A DNA stretch of 64,000 bases from assembly GCF_010667615.1 (NCBI RefSeq), contig NZ_VYSG01000001.1:1258580-1322579 (forward strand). Reading direction: 5' to 3'. Of this stretch, positions 18,831 to 27,739 are shown piece after piece. The notes beneath the pieces are model-generated. The model was given only the letters and a program-made list of their open reading frames with translations. It was not told the origin of the DNA and did no database searches. Each line of letters opens with the position of its first letter. Positions within the stretch are counted from its first letter, which is position 1. The position numbers and the translations under genes were made by a program. This DNA is from Bifidobacterium choloepi. GTDB lineage: Bacteria; Actinomycetota; Actinomycetes; Actinomycetales; Bifidobacteriaceae.

Positions 18831-19051
18831 CCGTCCCATCCCGGGCCGTCCCATCCCGGGCCGTCCTATCCCGTCCGGAGGGTCAATGTGGAGACGGAGT
18901 CGCGTTACAGCGTGAGGCAACCGCCACATTGACCCTGTTTTTGTCGGCAGCCCCACGCTTGAATCCAATTAGCGTGGGGCTGCTGACAAAAAGAAGCTGC
19001 CGATGGCGGTTGCCTCACGCTGATGGGCATCTAGCGTGAGGCAACCGCCAT
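18831..19051. repeat. Nested inverted and direct repeats between murJ and trxB
   Basis: Just after murJ there are 2.5 tandem copies of CCGTCCCATCCCGGG (18831-18875). Then GGGTCAATGTGG (18880-18891) pairs with CCACATTGACCC (18924-18935). A TTTTTGTC...GCAGCCCCACGCT arm (18938-18959) pairs with AGCGTGGGGCTGC..GACAAAAA (18971-18992), a terminator-like shape usable on both strands. ATGGCGGTTGCCTCACGCT (19003-19021) pairs perfectly with its complement at 19033-19051. The 18-mer AGCGTGAGGCAACCGCCA also occurs directly at 18909-18926. No gene fits here. Confidence 0.8.
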
Positions 19052-19167
19052 GTTGGCCGGTATTGTGGCGACAAACTCACGCACTCGCGTTGGCAGCGTG
19101 AGGTTGCTGGCTAATTTGGCACGATTCTGGCATCCGAGTCATGCAACAGGTCGGGGAGCCACTCCCC

Positions 19168-20235
19168 TCACGCCTCGTCCAGATACCGCTGGGCGTCCAG
19201 CGCGGCGCGGCAGCCCATGCCGGCGGCGCTGATGGCCTGCATGTAGGTGTCGTCGACGCAGTCGCCGGCGGCGAAGACGCCGGGAACAGACGTTCGCGTG
19301 GACGCGCCGTCGACGAGGATGTAGCCGCGCTCGTTAAGGGGCAGCTGGCCGTCAAGGAACGCCGTGCACGGCTCGTGGCCGATCGCGATGAAGACGCCGT
19401 TGGCCGGCAGGACGGTCTCCTCGCCGGTCTTCACGTTGCGCAGCGTCACCGATTCGACGGACGAATCGTTGCCGTTGATGCTCTCGACGACCGAATCCAT
19501 GACGAAGTCGATCTTGTCGTCGGCGACGGCCCGCTCGACCATGATCTTCGACGCGCGGAATTCGTCGCGGCGATGGACGACGGCGACCGACGAGCCGAAG
19601 CGGGCGAGGAACAGCGCCTCCTCGAGCGCGCTGTCGCCGCCGCCGACGACAACGATCGGCTTGCCGCGGAAGAAGAAGCCGTCGCAGGTCGCGCAGAACG
19701 AGACGCCGCGGCCGCCGTAGTCGATCTCTCCGGGGACGTCGAGGTGCCGGTAGCTCGAGCCGGTCGTTACGACGACGGCCCGCGCGCGGAACTCCTGCTT
19801 GCCGGAGCAATAGACGGTCTTGACGTCGCCGTTGAGGTCGACAGCCTCGACGTCGTCGAAGACGATTCGTGCGCCGAATCGCTCGGCCTGGCGCTGCATC
19901 TGCTCCATCAGGTCGGGGCCCATGATGCCGTCCGGGAAGCCGGGGAAGTTCTCGACTTCGGTCGTGTTGACCAGCTGGCCGCCCGGCGTCAGCGCGCCGG
20001 CGACGACGACCGGCTTGAGGCCGGCCCTGGCGAGGTAGATGGTCGCCGTGTAGCCGGCGGGGCCGGAGCCGATGACGACGACGTTCTCGACGGCCGCGGC
20101 GCCGTGCTCGGCCGGCCTGACGGCCACCTGCGCCGTGACGTCGGTGGCGTCGGAAGAAGAGGCGGGAGAAGAGGCAGGAGAAGCCTGCGTGGCATCGCCC
20201 GGCGCGGCGATGCCGAAGATGTTCGTTTCGCTCAT
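19168..20235 (-). CDS. trxB: Thioredoxin reductase
   Basis: This FAD- and NADPH-dependent reductase of thioredoxin has an FAD-binding VVVIGSGPAGYTA near the N-terminus, the redox motif CATC (about 179-182, SFCATCDGFFF) and an NADPH-binding VVVGGGDSALEEA. I take ATG 20235 (MSETNIFG); an upstream in-frame ATG at 20313 would run through repeat DNA and has no support. That gives 355 residues, with an Ala/Ser-rich extension of about 40 residues before the FAD domain. In many actinobacteria trxA follows trxB; no trxA is present here. Confidence 0.93.
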   Translation of the reverse strand: MSETNIFGIAAPGDATQASPASSPASSSDATDVTAQVAVRPAEHGAAAVENVVVIGSGPAGYTATIYLARAGLKPVVVAGALTPGGQLVNTTEVENFPGFPDGIMGPDLMEQMQRQAERFGARIVFDDVEAVDLNGDVKTVYCSGKQEFRARAVVVTTGSSYRHLDVPGEIDYGGRGVSFCATCDGFFFRGKPIVVVGGGDSALEEALFLARFGSSVAVVHRRDEFRASKIMVERAVADDKIDFVMDSVVESINGNDSSVESVTLRNVKTGEETVLPANGVFIAIGHEPCTAFLDGQLPLNERGYILVDGASTRTSVPGVFAAGDCVDDTYMQAISAAGMGCRAALDAQRYLDEA

Positions 20236-20312
20236 GCCAGCCAGACTACTCCGCCCGACGGGGGCGCAACAGTCCCGTAGGCTGAGAGCTTTCCGGAAAA
20301 CTGGACATGGCA

Positions 20313-20488
20313 AAGGCTCCCTGAAAGGGAGCTGCCGAGCGCAGCGAGGCTGAGGGTCGACTTACGGAGCGCAATTGGTTACGATCCGTAAGTCGACCCT
20401 CAGTCGGCTTCGTCGACAGCTCCCGGAAAGGCCGCAAATGCTCGCTCGCTCGCATTTGCATATTTCAGCGGCGGGCGCCAGGGAGCTT
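20313..20488. repeat. Composite palindromic element between trxB and parB
   Basis: Left arm GGCTCCCTGAAAGGGAGCTG, then CCGAGCGCAGCGAGGCTGAGGGTCGAC. The centre CTTACGGAGCG...CGATCCGTAAG is followed by GTCGACCCTCAGTCGGC. The end carries the extra module GCCGCAAATGCTCGC...GCATTTGCATAT, then CAGGGAGCTT (to 20488). It starts upstream of the trxB start codon and ends 13 bp before the parB stop. Confidence 0.8.
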
Positions 20489-20501
20489 ATATAAGAAGGC
20501 C

Positions 20502-22220
20502 CTACTCCTCCGTCATCAGCAGCGCGCTGATGCGGTCGAGTTCCTCGGGACTCGAGAAGACGATCTCGATGCGGCCGTGCTTCTCGGAACCCTTGATCGA
20601 GACCTTCGTGCCGAAGCGTTCGCCGAGCCGCTCGGGGATCGGCGAGCCGGACCACGGGTTGTTACGCTGGCGCGGCTTGTGCCGAGCCTGGTCTTCCTCG
20701 GACGCCGACATCGCGACGATCTCCTCGACGGAGCGCACCGACAGCCCCTCGTCGACGATCCGCTGCGCGACCTGCTCCATCATCTCCTCGTTCGGCAGGC
20801 CGAGCAGCGCGCGGGCGTGACCGGCCGTCAGCTGGCCGGAGACGACACGCTTCTGCACGGACGCCGGCAGGTTCATCAGTCGCAGCGTGTTCGCGATCTG
20901 CGGCCGCGACTTCGAGACGGACTTCGACAGCTGCAGCTGCGTCATGCCGAACTCGTCGATCATCTGCTGGTAGGCGGCGGCCTCCTCGAGCGGATTGAGC
21001 GCCACGCGGTGCAGGTTCTCGAGCAGCGCGTCGCGCAGCATCGAGTCGTCGGCGGTCGTCTTGACGATCGCCGGGATCGTCTCGAAGCCGGCGAGCTTGC
21101 TCGCGCGCCACCGCCGCTCGCCCATGATCAGCTCGTATTCGCTGTCCATCTGCCCCTCGAACAGCGCGTTGAGTTCGTCGATCGTCGCGGAGCCGTCGAT
21201 ATTGCCGAACGATTCGTCCGCCGCGGCGCCGTCCGCGGACTGTCCCGCCCTGGCGGCCTTCGAGGCCTTCGCGGCCTCGATCTGCTCGGCCGGGCGGTGG
21301 CGCACGACGATCGGCTGCAGCACGCCGACTTCGGCGATCGACTCGGCGAGCTCGCGCAGCTCGTTCTCGTTGAAGACCATGCGCGGCTGGTGCAGGTTCG
21401 GCCCGATCTCGTCGAGCCTGAGCTCCATCAGGTAGCCGCCGGCGACCGGCTTGAGTTCGGCCGGCTGGCCTTCGGCATCCGTCGCGGCCGGCGCCTGCGA
21501 CGCCGTCACGTCGACGTTGTAGCCGGCAGCGGCCGCCTTGAACTTCTCGGGATCGACGACCGGCGTGCCGTCGAAGAACATGTCGCTCGGATGCGCCATG
21601 TCGCCGATCGCCGGCATCGACATGCGCTTGCGTCCCTTGCGGCCGGTACTGGACGATTCGTCCGCCTTCTTCACCGCCTCGATCTCGGTCGTCGCCGTCT
21701 CGTCGGCGGCGACGTCGAGCTTGTGCACGGCGGCTTCCGGCTGCAGCGTCATCGGCCTCGACAGCATCGACACGGTGCTCGCGTTGCGCGTCATCGTCCC
21801 CATCGACGGAATCGTCGACTCCAGCGGCGACACGGGCCCTTCCTGCTGGGCGTCCGTGGCAACGCCGACCTCGCCCTGCCTCTCGCGCTTGCTCTCCGTT
21901 GCGGGAGCTCCCTCGGCGGAGGCTGTCGGCGAAGCCGGCCGAGAGTCGACACGACCGGCGGAGCCGGCCGTCAACGAGTCGGCCTTGGTCCCGGTCTTCC
22001 TGGCGGCCTTCTTCGCCGCGGGCTGCTTCTTCGCGGGAGCCGTGGCCTTCTTCACGGTCGGCTTGGCGGCCGTCTTCGGCCTGGCGGACGAATCGTTCTT
22101 CTTGTCCGACGATTCTTCCTCCGCTACCGGCGACTTCTTCGGCGCGACGAGGTCCTGTTCGTCGGGGAGCGCCGGGAACAACGCGCCGAGGCCCCTGCCC
22201 AACCGTGATTTCGCTGCCAT
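20502..22220 (-). CDS. parB: Chromosome-partitioning protein ParB, with long N-terminal extension
   Basis: ParB loads on parS sites near oriC as a CTP-dependent clamp and is the substrate of ParA. The core begins about residue 263 (ELRLDEIGPNLHQPR, ParB/Srx fold). The CTP-binding signature GERRWRASK is near 365, a helix-turn-helix (LSKSVSKSRPQIANTLRLM) near 428, and the C-terminal dimer domain ends at 572. Typical ParB proteins are 300-400 residues. The extra ~240 residues here are Lys/Ala/Thr-rich with a histone-like stretch (about 30-80, KKATAPAKKQPAAKKA). The N-terminal MAAKSRLGRGLGALFP box that ParA recognises is intact. Confidence 0.94.
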   Translation of the reverse strand: MAAKSRLGRGLGALFPALPDEQDLVAPKKSPVAEEESSDKKNDSSARPKTAAKPTVKKATAPAKKQPAAKKAARKTGTKADSLTAGSAGRVDSRPASPTASAEGAPATESKRERQGEVGVATDAQQEGPVSPLESTIPSMGTMTRNASTVSMLSRPMTLQPEAAVHKLDVAADETATTEIEAVKKADESSSTGRKGRKRMSMPAIGDMAHPSDMFFDGTPVVDPEKFKAAAAGYNVDVTASQAPAATDAEGQPAELKPVAGGYLMELRLDEIGPNLHQPRMVFNENELRELAESIAEVGVLQPIVVRHRPAEQIEAAKASKAARAGQSADGAAADESFGNIDGSATIDELNALFEGQMDSEYELIMGERRWRASKLAGFETIPAIVKTTADDSMLRDALLENLHRVALNPLEEAAAYQQMIDEFGMTQLQLSKSVSKSRPQIANTLRLMNLPASVQKRVVSGQLTAGHARALLGLPNEEMMEQVAQRIVDEGLSVRSVEEIVAMSASEEDQARHKPRQRNNPWSGSPIPERLGERFGTKVSIKGSEKHGRIEIVFSSPEELDRISALLMTEE

Positions 22221-22221
22221 G

Positions 22222-23232
<1,011 letters not shown>

Positions 23233-23240
23233 GAAGAGGC

Positions 23241-23247
23241 CCTCCTC
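23241..23247 (-). promoter_or_regulatory. Ribosome-binding site that decides the parA start
   Basis: GAGGAGG on the minus strand with an 8-nt spacer to GTG 23232. No comparable site precedes the more distant GTG at 23310. Confidence 0.75.
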
Positions 23248-23315
23248 ACGATTCACAATATCTAACAGTTTCTTCAGCCGTATGGACACGGTCCGGCGTT
23301 GATCGTCCACTACGT

Positions 23316-23352
23316 TGTTTCACGTGAGTACCCAAAAGTTTCACGTGGTTTC
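23316..23352. promoter_or_regulatory. Two parS-like half-conserved sites upstream of parA
   Basis: TGTTTCACGTGAGTAC (23316-23331) matches 12 of 16 bases of the parS consensus TGTTTCACGTGAAACA. AGTTTCACGTGGTTTC (23337-23352) keeps the GTTTCACGTG core. Being 21 bp apart and ~100 bp from parA, they may serve ParB binding or autoregulation. Neither is a perfect palindrome. Confidence 0.5.
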
Positions 23353-23570
23353 GGCTCCACACTAGTCCGTTTCGCCTGCTCCCGCATGCCAAGCATGTCA
23401 CAACGTGGACGGCATGGCAGTGGCGTGGCAACAGCATGGCAGCGATACGGTCATGCCGGATCTCGTAACCTCTGCCTGTGTGGCATCCGGAAGCAGCCCA
23501 TCGCCGAAGGATTCCCCACGCTACACCGCACATCGGGAGATACCACGTCCCCACCCCCGATGTGAGGAAA

Positions 23571-23728
23571 TGTGGAAAACTGTGGAAAACCGATGTGGAG
23601 AATCGCCTCGTCGAACATCTGTTCCCGGCCCGAAAACCGCGCTGTTTTCAACCCTTTTCGGGATTCCCCCGATCATCGGTACCGCGCCTGTGGAAACTTT
23701 CCACACCCACGTGAAAATGTGGAAAACT
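23571..23728. promoter_or_regulatory. Cluster of TGTGGAAAA (DnaA-box-like) repeats between parA and rsmG
   Basis: TGTGGAAAAC occurs in tandem at 23571-23580 and 23581-23590 and again at 23719-23728. TGTGGAAACTTTCCACA (23689-23705) is a perfect 17-nt palindrome of the same word. These are one or two changes from the TGTGGATAA DnaA boxes at oriC and identical to TTTTCCACA boxes found on both sides of dnaA. The 640-bp gap holds no convincing gene, so the cluster may be a DnaA-binding satellite region. Confidence 0.5.
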
Positions 23729-23753
23729 CTATCCACCGCTTCCCGCCCTTCTC

Positions 23754-23794
23754 GATGTAATGCACCCGAACCGGCGGCTCGGGTGTACTACATC
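23754..23794. terminator. Hairpin downstream of rsmG
   Basis: GATGTA.TGCACCCGA (from 23754) pairs with TCGGGTG.ACTACATC (to 23794), a 14-16-bp near-perfect stem. It lies about 80 bp beyond the rsmG stop, where the long minus-strand operon should end. Confidence 0.5.
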
Positions 23795-23876
23795 ATGTGG
23801 TGGCCAGCTTGACGGCCAGTCTGGCTTCCATCGACAGGATCGGGGTCGGCGACGACCAACCGACGGATGAATCGTC

Positions 23877-24644
23877 CTACTTCTTCTGCAGGATGACGAC
23901 GTGGGTGGGCTCGAGACCGGGAGCGACCGGCGCCTCGACGACGCGGGCGTGACCGCCGCCCATCGCGGCGATCTGCTTGCGCGCCTTGTCGAGCTCGGCC
24001 TGGGCGGAGCGGCCCTTGAGCGCGATCAGCTCGCCCTTCGACGCGAGCAGCGGTAGCGTCCAGCCGGCAAGCTTCGTCATCGGCGCGACGGCGCGGCACG
24101 TGACGACGGCGAACGGATGGTGGATCGCGGCGGCCGTCTCGGCGGACACGGCGACGGCGCCGCCGGTCTTCGGCGCCTTGCCGACGAGCCGGCCGTTGCG
24201 CTTGAGCGCCTCGATCGCCTCTTCCGAGCGCGCGCGGACGACGACGGCGTTGTTGAGATTCATCTCCTCGATGCATTCGTCAAGCCACTCGCAACGTCGT
24301 TCCATCGGCTCGATCAGCGTGAAACTGACTTCCGGCAGCATCGCCGCGGCGACGAGGCCCGGGAATCCGCCGCCGGAACCGAGGTCGGCGACGGTCTTGA
24401 ACTGCTTCTTCGCGACGGCCTTGCGGATGAACGGCACGACGGCCGCCGAATTGAGGATGTGACGCTCCCACAGGATCGAGACATCGCGCGGCCCGATCAG
24501 TCCGCGCGGCTCGCCCTCCTCGAGAAGTTTCGCATGGAACACCTCGAGCTGCGGCATCGCCGCCCCGAGCACCTCCTCGAGCACCGGCGCCCCCTCGAGC
24601 TCGTCCCGCAGCTCGCCTTCGAGGCGCGTTTCCGCCTCAGTCAT
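23877..24644 (-). CDS. rsmG: 16S rRNA (guanine527-N7)-methyltransferase
   Basis: This SAM-dependent enzyme methylates G527 of 16S rRNA (RsmG/GidB). The SAM motif [16 protein letters not shown] and [14 protein letters not shown] are diagnostic. I take ATG 24644 ([10 protein letters not shown]), which overlaps the khpB stop by 8 bp and implies translational coupling. A longer frame reaching 24704 lies inside khpB and is not needed. The length, 255 residues, fits actinobacterial RsmG. Confidence 0.93.
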   Translation of the reverse strand: MTEAETRLEGELRDELEGAPVLEEVLGAAMPQLEVFHAKLLEEGEPRGLIGPRDVSILWERHILNSAAVVPFIRKAVAKKQFKTVADLGSGGGFPGLVAAAMLPEVSFTLIEPMERRCEWLDECIEEMNLNNAVVVRARSEEAIEALKRNGRLVGKAPKTGGAVAVSAETAAAIHHPFAVVTCRAVAPMTKLAGWTLPLLASKGELIALKGRSAQAELDKARKQIAAMGGGHARVVEAPVAPGLEPTHVVILQKK

Positions 24645-25170
24645 CGTACTCGTCGTCGAAGTCTTCGCCCTCGGTTTCCGACTTCTTGAGGTAGACGGTG
24701 ACATAGCGGTGCGGTTCCTCGCCGTGGGAGCGGGAGCGCAGGCCCTCGTCGCGCACGACGTCGTGGACCACCTTGCGCTCGAACGAGTTCATCGGCTTGA
24801 GGCTGACCGGCTCTCCGGTCTCGCGGGCCTCGTCGACGGCGTCGAGCGCCATGTCGCGCAGGATCTGGCGCTTGCGCTTGAGGAATCCGTCGACGTCGAC
24901 GATGAGGTGCGAACGCTCGCCGGTGCGCTGCTGCACGGCCAGTCGGGTCAGCTGCTGCAGCGCGTCGACGACCTCGCCGTTGCGGCCGATCAGGTGCTTG
25001 ATGTCGGTGTCGTCGTCGGCGACGATCTGGATCATCGGTCGGCCGTTGCGGATGCCGAGCTCGATGTCGCCTTCGTAGTCGGCGATGTCGAGCAGCCCCT
25101 CGAGGTAGTCGGCCGCGATGTCGGCTTCGTCGTTGAGCTGGTCGATCGTCTTGTCGTCCATTTGTACCAT
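24637..25170 (-). CDS. khpB: KH/R3H RNA-binding protein KhpB (Jag)
   Basis: This 177-residue protein has a KH domain (about 55-110; [19 protein letters not shown], with the GxxG loop as GRNG) and an R3H domain (about 110-160; [11 protein letters not shown]). It lacks the N-terminal Jag domain found in Firmicutes, as is normal for actinobacteria. It binds RNA and is linked to elongation and division control in streptococci, by family only. AAGGAG lies 8 bp before the start. The acidic tail ends DDEYDD, overlapping rsmG. Confidence 0.92.
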   Translation of the reverse strand: MVQMDDKTIDQLNDEADIAADYLEGLLDIADYEGDIELGIRNGRPMIQIVADDDTDIKHLIGRNGEVVDALQQLTRLAVQQRTGERSHLIVDVDGFLKRKRQILRDMALDAVDEARETGEPVSLKPMNSFERKVVHDVVRDEGLRSRSHGEEPHRYVTVYLKKSETEGEDFDDEYDD

Positions 25171-25364
25171 GCGGTTGGCTCCTTCGTGGAAAATCTCGCT
25201 GTCCGGCGGGGTGGCGGTCGTTGCGGCGCCCGCGCCGTGCTCGCGTTGGTTGTCGGGTCGGTCAAAGACTGTCTACCAGTCTATGCCGCCGGCCGCCCGG
25301 CCGGAAGGCAACGTCCCACATCCATCACCGGATTGTCCGGTTTCGTGGACATGGGACGCATGCG

Positions 25365-26378
25365 TCATTTCTTCTTGTTGCCGGAACGATTCTTCCGCTT
25401 GGGCTGCTGGCGCTGATAGCCCTGCTTTTCCTTGCGTTCGTTCTCCTCGCGCGCCTTGATCAGCGCCTCTTCCTCGAGCGAGGGCTGGCCGGCCTTGGCG
25501 CGGCGGGCGTTCTCCTTCTCGTGGTCGCGCTTCTCCTTGTCGTCGGCGGCCGGCGAGCCGGGCGTCGGGAACTCGTGGATCTGCCAGAACGAGCGGACGA
25601 GGTTGCAGATGTTGTTGGCGAGCCAGTAGACGAGCACGGCGAACGGCATCGCGACGCCCGAGAAGATGTACATGAGCGGGAAGACCCACAGCATGATCTT
25701 CTGCATCTTGTCGGTCTGCGGGTTCGCGGCCGCCGGGTTCGTGTTGCGCTTCATCGTGTTGTACTGCATGTACCACAGGCACACGCACATCAGCGCGACG
25801 AAGATCGCGATGATCGCCTTGCTGCCGCCGGTCGCCGTCGTGAACGTGTCGGTCACCTTGGTGCCGAAGAACGACGTCTGCGAGAACTGTTCGGCGCGCT
25901 CGACGGTGAAGGCGCCAAGCGGATCGCGCTTGCCGCGGGCGATGTACGGAATCGCGGACAGCACGTAGAACATGCACATGAAGACCGGGCCCTGGATGAC
26001 CATCGGCAGGCACGAGCCGGCCGGGTTGGCCTTGTTGTCCTGGTAGAGCTTCATGACCTCGCGCTGCATCGCTTCCTTGCTGGCGGGGTCGTTCTTGCCC
26101 TTGTACTTGTTCTGGATCTTCATCATCTGCGGCTGGATGGCCTGCATGCGCCGCATCGACTTCATCTGCTTGTAGAACAGCGGGAAGATGCACGCCTGCA
26201 CGACGATGACCAGGAAGATGATCGAGAACACCCATGACAGGCCGACGGGGTTCATGCCGATCAGCGTCAGGAACTTGTGGAAGATGGTCATGATCCAGGT
26301 CATCAGCCATTCGACCGGGGTCAGGATCTTGTACAGCCAGCCAAAGAAGCCGCTGTCAAGCATGAAGTTCTCACTCAT
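25365..26378 (-). CDS. yidC: Membrane protein insertase YidC
   Basis: This 337-residue Oxa1-family insertase folds membrane proteins with or without SecYEG. Five hydrophobic segments are visible, with the cytoplasmic hairpin KQMKSMRRMQAIQPQM after the first core helix and a basic C-terminal tail (RKNRSGNKKK). At the position of the groove arginine in this helix (IR-LVLLPLMLKQ in Bacillus SpoIIIJ) the protein has glutamine, Q61 in VVQACIFPLFYKQ. AAGGAGAGG precedes ATG 26378. It overlaps yidD by 8 bp. Confidence 0.93.
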   Translation of the reverse strand: MSENFMLDSGFFGWLYKILTPVEWLMTWIMTIFHKFLTLIGMNPVGLSWVFSIIFLVIVVQACIFPLFYKQMKSMRRMQAIQPQMMKIQNKYKGKNDPASKEAMQREVMKLYQDNKANPAGSCLPMVIQGPVFMCMFYVLSAIPYIARGKRDPLGAFTVERAEQFSQTSFFGTKVTDTFTTATGGSKAIIAIFVALMCVCLWYMQYNTMKRNTNPAAANPQTDKMQKIMLWVFPLMYIFSGVAMPFAVLVYWLANNICNLVRSFWQIHEFPTPGSPAADDKEKRDHEKENARRAKAGQPSLEEEALIKAREENERKEKQGYQRQQPKRKNRSGNKKK

Positions 26379-26775
26379 TGGGGACGTCCTCTCCTTCTTC
26401 GTCCTTCGGCAATGGGGTCAGTCGGGGCGCCTCGTGGGCCCGCGACCAGGAAAAGCGGTAGAACACCGAGAACCGTCGCGGCACGTCGTCGATGCCGCCG
26501 TCGCTCCACGGCCGGCAGCGCAGCAGCCGCAGGGCCGCGAGCGTGCCGCCCCGCACGGCGCCGAACCGGCGGATCGCCGTCAGCGCGTAGTTGGAACAGC
26601 TCGGATAGTACTTGCAGCAGGCCGGGCGCCCGGCGGACACCCGCCGCTGATACCAGCGAATGGCCCGGATCATCGTCCGGCTCGCCATGCTCCGGCGCCG
26701 GCTTGCGTTCGCCGTCGCGCTGGCGGGACGGCCGGCCGTCGTCGCCGGCGACGATTCGTCCGTCCGCTGCCCCAT
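26371..26775 (-). CDS. yidD: Membrane protein insertion efficiency factor YidD
   Basis: This 134-residue protein carries the hallmark CCKYYPSCSNYALTAIRRFG with three conserved cysteines, preceded by an amphipathic segment (MIRAIRWYQRRVSAGR). It is thought to help YidC at the inner face of the membrane. The N-terminal 29 residues are unlike the family, and an internal ATG at 26688 (MASRTM) could be the true start. It lies between rnpA and yidC and overlaps yidC. Confidence 0.9.
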   Translation of the reverse strand: MGQRTDESSPATTAGRPASATANASRRRSMASRTMIRAIRWYQRRVSAGRPACCKYYPSCSNYALTAIRRFGAVRGGTLAALRLLRCRPWSDGGIDDVPRRFSVFYRFSWSRAHEAPRLTPLPKDEEGEDVPNE

Positions 26776-26781
26776 CGCGGC

Positions 26782-27213
26782 CTAGTTCCGGCCGGCGTCG
26801 CCGGCGGCGTCCCGTTCGGCTTCGCGCGCGACCTTGCGGGTCACGGCCGCGAACAGCTCGCGGGCCTGGTCGTCGAGCGACTGGAACGATGCATGCGCCG
26901 CGGACGGCTTCGCCCGCATGACGATGTCGATGTCGGGCGGCAGCAGCTCCTGGTAATTGCGGGCAATAACACGAAATCGCCGTTTCACGGTGTTTCGCGT
27001 GACGGCGTTTCCAACGGACTTGGATACGGCAAGCCCCATCCTGCGCCCCGGATGGGCTACAGGCGTCCTCGAAGCGCCGTGCTGTTCACTCCCGGCAGCC
27101 TGCCGCTCGGGCAGCGACCTGTCGAGATAGTGCACGACGATGTCGTGGCCGCTTACGCGGCGACGGCGCTTCAGGACCGCGACGAATTCGCGATGGCTCT
27201 TCAGCCGTTCCAC
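26782..27213 (-). CDS. rnpA: Ribonuclease P protein component
   Basis: This 143-residue basic protein subunit of RNase P assists 5' maturation of tRNA precursors. The RNR signature is [18 protein letters not shown] (about 64-81), and the N-terminal [20 protein letters not shown] is typical. It starts with GTG 27213. A short insertion ([17 protein letters not shown]) separates two beta strands. The invariant order rpmH-rnpA-yidD-yidC supports the call. Confidence 0.93.
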   Translation of the reverse strand: MERLKSHREFVAVLKRRRRVSGHDIVVHYLDRSLPERQAAGSEQHGASRTPVAHPGRRMGLAVSKSVGNAVTRNTVKRRFRVIARNYQELLPPDIDIVMRAKPSAAHASFQSLDDQARELFAAVTRKVAREAERDAAGDAGRN

Positions 27214-27271
27214 TGCGTCCGGCTCTCTTTCCCTTGTGTTCCCCTGTTGGTTACAGTCCGGAGGAAAGAAC

Positions 27272-27406
27272 TCAGGCGGACAGGGACTTGCGGCCCTTGG
27301 CGCGGCGACGGTTGATCAGGGCACGGCCGCTGCGGGTGCGCATGCGGGCACGGAAGCCGTGCTTCATGTGACGGCGACGGTTATTCGGCTGGAAGGTCCT
27401 CTTCAT
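27272..27406 (-). CDS. rpmH: 50S ribosomal protein L34
   Basis: The 44-residue L34 reads [18 protein letters not shown] onward and ends [16 protein letters not shown] lies seven bases before ATG 27406, which rules out the longer in-frame start at 27454. It is first in the minus-strand rpmH-rnpA-yidD-yidC-khpB-rsmG run, and its promoter must lie between here and the upstream DnaA boxes. Confidence 0.97.
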   Translation of the reverse strand: MKRTFQPNNRRRHMKHGFRARMRTRSGRALINRRRAKGRKSLSA

Positions 27407-27536
27407 ATCAACGCTCCTGGTGAATTTTGGCCATGCGAATGCACGGCTCCTCATGAGTCAAGCTCTACCAAAGTACTCTCACCCCTACCCCAGAGGCAAG
27501 CCGCACGCCGTTTCCACCGTCGCAAGAATCATGCAA

Positions 27537-27668
27537 TGTGGAAAAACCGGCGGCGTATTTTTCCACAAAATCGTTGGAACGGTGGGAAAATCCCGGCGCG
27601 ACTTATCCACAAATTACACCGATGTTATTCACAAACCCAGCCGTTTCAACACGCAACGATGTGGATAA
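27537..27668. promoter_or_regulatory. oriC part 1: DnaA boxes upstream of dnaA
   Basis: The boxes are TGTGGAAAA (27537-27545), TTTTCCACA (27559-27567), the perfect TTATCCACA (27603-27611), TTATTCACA (27625-27633) and the perfect TGTGGATAA (27660-27668). This stretch is markedly less GC-rich than its surroundings. It lies between rpmH and dnaA, which read away from each other, and should serve both origin function and dnaA autoregulation. A clear promoter could not be fixed. Confidence 0.8.
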
Positions 27669-27739
27669 CTTCTCCGGTTTGGAGTAAATATGTTATGTTG
27701 ATTCTTTTTCCGTGAACTACCATAACTGGAAGGCTGAAG

